The notes under the pieces were generated by a model, which saw only the letters and a list, made by a program, of their open reading frames with translations, was not told the DNA's origin and did no database searches. Both the position numbers and the translations under genes were made by a program. Positions 6,095 through 9,195 of a stretch of DNA of 9,195 nt are shown here, one piece after another. The DNA comes from Chloroflexota bacterium (lineage in GTDB: Bacteria; Chloroflexota; Dehalococcoidia; UBA3495). Numbering within the stretch: the stretch's first letter is position 1; every line of letters begins with the position of its first letter. The stretch lies in NCBI GenBank assembly GCA_022571575.1, contig JACZXN010000038.1, positions 1 through 9,195 on the forward strand, given 5' to 3'.

Positions 6095-7585
6095 ATGAAC
6101 GTCGAAGAGATCTATCGTCGGTTCACCGAGGGCGCCGGCAGCGGGGCCGTGCGGGCCGGCTGGGTCGAGCGCTACCTCGATTCGCCCATCACCTTCTGGT
6201 GCGGCCTCCACGCTCCGGACGACGCCAAAGACCCGATGAACGATCACCAACAATACATCTTCGACATTGGCAATACTCATCAGGACCGGGTCAACGAACG
6301 GCTTTATCCCGGCGGCATCCAGCAGGTCTTCACCACCGAGGAAGAGGGATTTCGCCGTTCTCTGGAGGTCATGGCGGAGGGAGGGGTGTTCATCAAGAAC
6401 ATGCCCCTGGTCTGCTGGCCCCAGGGGCTGACCGGACGCCCGGACATACTGGAACGGGTGGACGGCGTTCCCTCTGTTTTTGGCGATTTCAGTTACCGCG
6501 TCGTGGAGATCAAATCGGCCCGCAGGCTGCGGGAGTCACAGATATTGCAGGGCGCCCTCTACAACCGGGTGCTGGGCCTGGTCCAAGGTTACGAACCGCC
6601 GGTGTTCCAGATGGTCAACGGTGACTTTGACGTGATCCCGGTGAACATGGCTGATGTGGAGCAGCGGTTGGACGAGGTTCTGGAAGAGGTCCGGGAGATA
6701 ATGGGCGGGAAGCCGGTCGAATTCTGTTACGGCGCCGCCGGATGGCCCTGGGCGTCGTATGTCGACGGCCGGGCGGTCGCGGCCAACGATGTGTCCCTCA
6801 TCGTCGGCGTCGGCGCGTCGGTCCGCACCAACCTGGTGGCCGCCGGATACGCGACCTTGGAGAGCATCGCCTCGGCCAATGAGACTGAACTGGTCAGCGT
6901 CAGGCGGATCGGAGCGGCCTCGGCCAAGAAGATGGTGGTTTCCGCCCAGGCGATACAGGGGAAGAAGCCGCTGCGGCGGGGGGAACTGGCGGAATTGCGC
7001 CGGGGTAAGACCGAGGTGTTCTTCGACTTTGAAGGCGCCCAGGACAACGGCGGCCAGCACCAGGACGAGGCCAACGGCTTGGAGCTGGTCAACTACCTGA
7101 TCGGCGCGGTCCACCGCACCCCCGGCGGGCCGGCGGAGTACAGGTCCTTCTTTGCCGAGTCGTTCGACAAAGAAGACGACAATCTGAACGACTTCCTCCG
7201 CTGGGCCGATTCCCTGGAAGACCCCGTCTTCTACCACTGGCACCATTACGAGCGCACCCATCTCAATAAGATGGTCGAGCGGTACGGCGTCGACCCGCGG
7301 TTGGCGGCGGTGGTGTTGGACCGCCTGGAAGACCTGTCTCCCTGGGCCACCAAGGGATACGCCTTCCCAGCCTACGGAGAGTCGCTGAAGGCCATCGCCA
7401 AGTGCCTGGGCTTCACGTGGCGTCAGGACGACGTGACCGGGGTTGGGTCGATGTCCCTCTATATGAAGTATGTCGAGTCTGGAAGTACAGACAGCACTTC
7501 CAAGGACAAGATAATCATCTACAATGAGGACGATTGTTTGGCTACCATGCATATCTACGACTGGGTTCTGGCCCAAGACGCCTGA
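6095..7585 (+). CDS. TM0106-family RecB-like nuclease with DEDD exonuclease domain
   Basis: A 496-residue protein from ATG 6095; a GTG two codons upstream (6089) is an equally possible start, and neither has a clear ribosome binding site. Three parts are visible. Residues about 25-230 are a PD-(D/E)XK nuclease: H62, GRPD with D117, V-E138-I-K140 and Q152-xxx-Y156. Residues about 234-288 are a helix-hairpin-helix DNA-binding segment (VRRIGAASAKK). Residues about 305-496 are an RNase H-like DEDD exonuclease: F-D311-F-E313-G, HWHHYE, and YNEDDCLAT (476-484). This arrangement is the TM0106 type, a predicted DNA repair or processing nuclease of unknown substrate. The family normally has cysteines for an iron-sulfur cluster; here C36 and C211 remain, but the CxxC partner is Ala214 and the last one appears lost. 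Confidence 0.88.
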   Translation: MNVEEIYRRFTEGAGSGAVRAGWVERYLDSPITFWCGLHAPDDAKDPMNDHQQYIFDIGNTHQDRVNERLYPGGIQQVFTTEEEGFRRSLEVMAEGGVFIKNMPLVCWPQGLTGRPDILERVDGVPSVFGDFSYRVVEIKSARRLRESQILQGALYNRVLGLVQGYEPPVFQMVNGDFDVIPVNMADVEQRLDEVLEEVREIMGGKPVEFCYGAAGWPWASYVDGRAVAANDVSLIVGVGASVRTNLVAAGYATLESIASANETELVSVRRIGAASAKKMVVSAQAIQGKKPLRRGELAELRRGKTEVFFDFEGAQDNGGQHQDEANGLELVNYLIGAVHRTPGGPAEYRSFFAESFDKEDDNLNDFLRWADSLEDPVFYHWHHYERTHLNKMVERYGVDPRLAAVVLDRLEDLSPWATKGYAFPAYGESLKAIAKCLGFTWRQDDVTGVGSMSLYMKYVESGSTDSTSKDKIIIYNEDDCLATMHIYDWVLAQDA

Positions 7586-7596
7586 TTCGGTATTTC

Positions 7597-7610
7597 CTGC
7601 GGCAACGCAG
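7597..7610 (+). repeat. Small GNRA-loop hairpin between nuclease and cbiL genes
   Basis: CTGCG-GCAA-CGCAG is a perfect 5-bp stem with a GCAA tetraloop, 16 bases before the cbiL start. No T-run follows, so it is unlikely to terminate. It may be a leader or processing element in a shared transcript, or chance. Confidence 0.3.
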
Positions 7611-7626
7611 TTAGAGTAATGATTCA

Positions 7627-8367
7627 ATGACCACCAGCGGGACCACCAGCGGCGCGGCAAACCGGCAAGGATGTCTCTACGGCATCGGTGTGGGTCCCGG
7701 CGACCCGGAGCTCTTGACCATCAAGGCGCAGCGGATACTCCAAAGCGTGCCCGTTATCTGCTTCACCCAATTGGACGACGGCAAAGAGAGCTACGCGCTG
7801 GGCGTGGTGCGGGGCGTGTTGGAAACGGCGAACCCGCAATTCCTGGCCATCACCATTCCGGCTGATGACGAAACACCGGTCAACCCCCAGACCTGGGCCG
7901 ACGCGGCCGAAGAGATCGCGGTCCACCTTCATCAGGACCGGGACGTGGCCTTCATCACCGAGGGCGACCCCATGCTCTACAGCGAGTTCTACCAGGTGTT
8001 GGCCAGCGTCAAGTCCGTGGTCCCGGACCTGGACGTTGTGGTGGTCCCCGGGGTTTCATCGGTGATGGCGGCGGCGGCCAGTTCCGGTACGCCCCTGGTC
8101 ACCCACGGGCAGCGGCTGACCATCCTGCCCAACGTTTACGGCATCGACGACCTGCGCAAGGCCATAACCAACTCGGACACCACGGTGCTGATGGAGGTCA
8201 ACCGGGACCTGCTCCAGGCCCTGGCCAACCTGGAAAAACTGGGCCTCACCGGCAAGGCCACCTACGTGCGCCAGGCCAGTACGGCCCGGGAGAGCGTCGT
8301 GGAAGACATCTCCCAACTTTCTGAAGAAGACCTGGACTACTTCTCCCTGCTGATAATCCGGCGGTAA
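7627..8367 (+). CDS. cbiL: Precorrin-2 / cobalt-factor II C20-methyltransferase
   Basis: A 246-residue SAM-dependent tetrapyrrole methylase, normal length. It adds a methyl group at C20 of precorrin-2 (CobI, aerobic route) or cobalt-factor II (CbiL, anaerobic route) in corrin-ring synthesis for vitamin B12. Motifs: GIGVGPGDPELLTIKA (19-34), which is particularly typical of the C20 enzymes; TEGDPMLYS (111-119), the SAM-binding loop; PGVSS (141-145) and the following Ala-rich helix. The substrate route cannot be decided from the sequence. The ATG at 7627 has a poor ribosome binding site, and there is no other start before the first conserved motif. It follows the nuclease gene by 41 bases. No other cobalamin gene is in the window, so it is isolated here or the pathway genes lie elsewhere. 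Confidence 0.9.
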   Translation: MTTSGTTSGAANRQGCLYGIGVGPGDPELLTIKAQRILQSVPVICFTQLDDGKESYALGVVRGVLETANPQFLAITIPADDETPVNPQTWADAAEEIAVHLHQDRDVAFITEGDPMLYSEFYQVLASVKSVVPDLDVVVVPGVSSVMAAAASSGTPLVTHGQRLTILPNVYGIDDLRKAITNSDTTVLMEVNRDLLQALANLEKLGLTGKATYVRQASTARESVVEDISQLSEEDLDYFSLLIIRR

Positions 8368-8375
8368 CGGCGCGC

Positions 8376-8420
8376 TTAGAGCTCCAGCACCAGCTTGATC
8401 AAGCCATCTTCCGATCCGGC
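8376..8420 (-). pseudogene. Relic of the 3' end of a second MDR dehydrogenase gene
   Basis: On the minus strand this reads AGSEDGLIKLVLEL-stop, against AGREDGLIKLVLEI-stop at the end of the adjacent dehydrogenase. At DNA level 8382-8411 matches 8438-8467 at 28 of 30 bases, and both differences are silent (GAT/GAC, TTG/CTG). The offset is 56 bases, not a multiple of three, so the copy is out of frame with the intact gene and cannot be a read-through extension. Homology stops upstream of the Ala codon. It looks like what is left of a tandem paralogue after deletion. It fills most of the 64 bases between cbiL and the dehydrogenase stop. Confidence 0.65.
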
Positions 8421-8431
8421 TCCAATCCCGC

Positions 8432-9133
8432 CTAAATCTCCAGCACCAGCTTGATCAGGCCGTCTTCTCTGCCGGCGTAAAGCTCGTACCCCGCGGGCGC
8501 TTCGTCGAAGCCGAAGCGGTGGGTGATCAGCCAGGACAGGTCGGTCTCACCCTTGGCCCGCAGGTCCACCGCCCGTTGGATCGGCCTGGCCGGGGCCTCG
8601 CAGGTGGCGCTGACCGTGCCGATCATGGTCAGTTGCTTGGAGATGGCCGTCAGGTAATCAAAGGTGACTTCCTTCTCCTCCGGTATCCCAAAGAGCACCA
8701 GCGTGCCGTACATCCGCGCCATGGCCACGCACTGGTCCAGCGCCCCGGCGTCGCCGCTGGCCTCCACCACCAGGTCGGCGCCCTGGTTGCCGAAAACCTC
8801 CCGCACCACCTTCTCCGGCGCCACCCTGCCGGAATTGATGGTCAGGTCCGCGCCCAGTTTCCGGGACATCTCCAACCTGCGTTCGTGGGGATCGATGGCG
8901 ATCACCTTCCGCGCTCCCATCTGCTTCAGGGTCATGGTGAACAGCAGCCCGATGCACCCCTGCCCCAGGACCGCCACGTTCTTCCCGGCGATGGTCCCAA
9001 CCCGCTCCAGGGCGTACAACACCGTGCCCCAGGGCTGGCACATCAGCCATTCGCCCAGGTCCCCGTCGTCGGGCAGCGAAACCAGGGTTTCCGGCTGGGC
9101 CACAACGTATTCGGCACCGCCGTTCAGGTTCAA
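8432..9133 (-). CDS. Zinc-type medium-chain alcohol dehydrogenase (MDR), main part; N-terminus shifted in frame
   Basis: The uninterrupted frame encodes the C-terminal two thirds of an MDR oxidoreductase that oxidises or reduces an alcohol/carbonyl substrate with NAD(H); the substrate is unknown. LNGGAEYVVAQPE at the start is the end of the GroES-like catalytic domain. VAVLGQGCIGLL is the Rossmann GxGxxG motif, and Asp at the end of VIAID suggests NAD rather than NADP. The C-terminal helix and strands (GLIKLVLEI) are complete. Position 9133 is only a TTG with no ribosome binding site and lies in mid-domain, so it is not the true start: coding continues upstream into 9134-9195 with a frame change. 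Catalytic zinc ligands lie beyond the window. The gene converges on cbiL. Confidence 0.85.
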   Translation of the reverse strand: MNLNGGAEYVVAQPETLVSLPDDGDLGEWLMCQPWGTVLYALERVGTIAGKNVAVLGQGCIGLLFTMTLKQMGARKVIAIDPHERRLEMSRKLGADLTINSGRVAPEKVVREVFGNQGADLVVEASGDAGALDQCVAMARMYGTLVLFGIPEEKEVTFDYLTAISKQLTMIGTVSATCEAPARPIQRAVDLRAKGETDLSWLITHRFGFDEAPAGYELYAGREDGLIKLVLEI

Positions 9134-9195
9134 CGCGGGCAGGTAGATAACCCGGCGTCCCCTGGGGCCATTCCGTCGATCGGCTCTGGACTATG
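9134..9195 (-). pseudogene. Upstream part of the same MDR gene, interrupted by a frameshift
   Basis: From 9195 one frame reads HSPEPIDGMAPGD (to 9157), which fits the stretch before the GDRV motif of the MDR catalytic domain. It then runs into a stop. The frame of the downstream CDS reads RRVIYLPALNLNGG from 9157 and meets a TAG at 9191-9193 going upstream. Joining them gives PGD-R-RVIYLP, as expected for the family, and requires one extra base near 9155-9159. The cause may be a real mutation or an error in the GC-rich run. The remaining N-terminus, about 80-100 residues, lies off the right edge. Confidence 0.65.

Noticed and set aside
4211..6280. Very long minus-strand open frame (689 codons) opposite leuS
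   Set aside because: It mirrors leuS codon by codon; such open frames are common opposite GC-rich genes. The translation is low-complexity, rich in Gly, Val, His and Asp, and has no domain, while leuS on the other strand is beyond doubt.
6095..7585. The nuclease as a Cas4 or defence-system component
   Set aside because: No CRISPR repeats, cas genes or other defence genes lie in the window; the domain order is that of the stand-alone TM0106 family among housekeeping genes.
6536..7660. 374-codon minus-strand frame opposite the nuclease gene
   Set aside because: Antisense shadow of a gene with clear catalytic motifs; no domain visible.
9150..9165. Programmed -1 frameshifting in the MDR gene
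   Set aside because: There is no X-XXY-YYZ slippery site or convincing downstream structure; a simple indel or assembly error explains the break.

Overview
The window is GC-rich and looks like a bacterial chromosomal segment. Nothing in it is a transposase, integrase, CRISPR array, rRNA or tRNA. The compact LeuRS without a leucine-specific insert, the TM0106-type nuclease and the general gene style suggest a Chloroflexota-like bacterium (Dehalococcoidia/SAR202 type). That placement is an impression from protein style, not a phylogeny.

Left part (1-3072, minus strand): a potassium-uptake module. trkH (channel subunit, 3072->1615) is followed after 13 bases by trkA (RCK gating subunit, 1601->885). 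A 366-base gap holds a good sigma70-like promoter with a perfect palindrome at the expected transcription start, and this drives a universal stress protein (518->63). Three bases after that stop a further gene begins and runs off the left edge. Its first 19 residues read like another RCK/TrkA-N domain. The module therefore appears to hold one channel protein, two RCK-type proteins and a Usp.

Middle (3073-3496): a 424-base divergent region between trkH and leuS. It holds a hairpin against the trkH start, an unrecognised 56-codon plus-strand ORF (3146-3316) with a good ribosome binding site, a strong hairpin at 3346-3376, and a TATAAT-type -10 element before leuS.

Right part (3497-8367, plus strand): leuS (complete leucyl-tRNA synthetase); a two-domain TM0106-family nuclease (RecB-like PD-(D/E)XK plus helix-hairpin-helix plus DEDD-type RNase H fold), apparently lacking part of its usual cysteine set; and an isolated precorrin-2 C20-methyltransferase (cbiL/cobI type). 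These appear to be co-directional housekeeping genes rather than one functional pathway.

Far right (8376-9195, minus strand): a zinc-type medium-chain dehydrogenase (MDR) converges on cbiL and is cut by the window edge. Two oddities stand out. Its N-terminal coding sequence continues in a different frame near 9155-9159, a probable one-base deletion or assembly error. A second diverged copy of the last 14 codons of an MDR gene lies directly downstream of its stop, a likely relic of a lost tandem paralogue. I did not find a clear new defence or mobile system; the best leads are the small ORF, the MDR relic and frameshift, the palindromic usp promoter and the altered nuclease cysteines.
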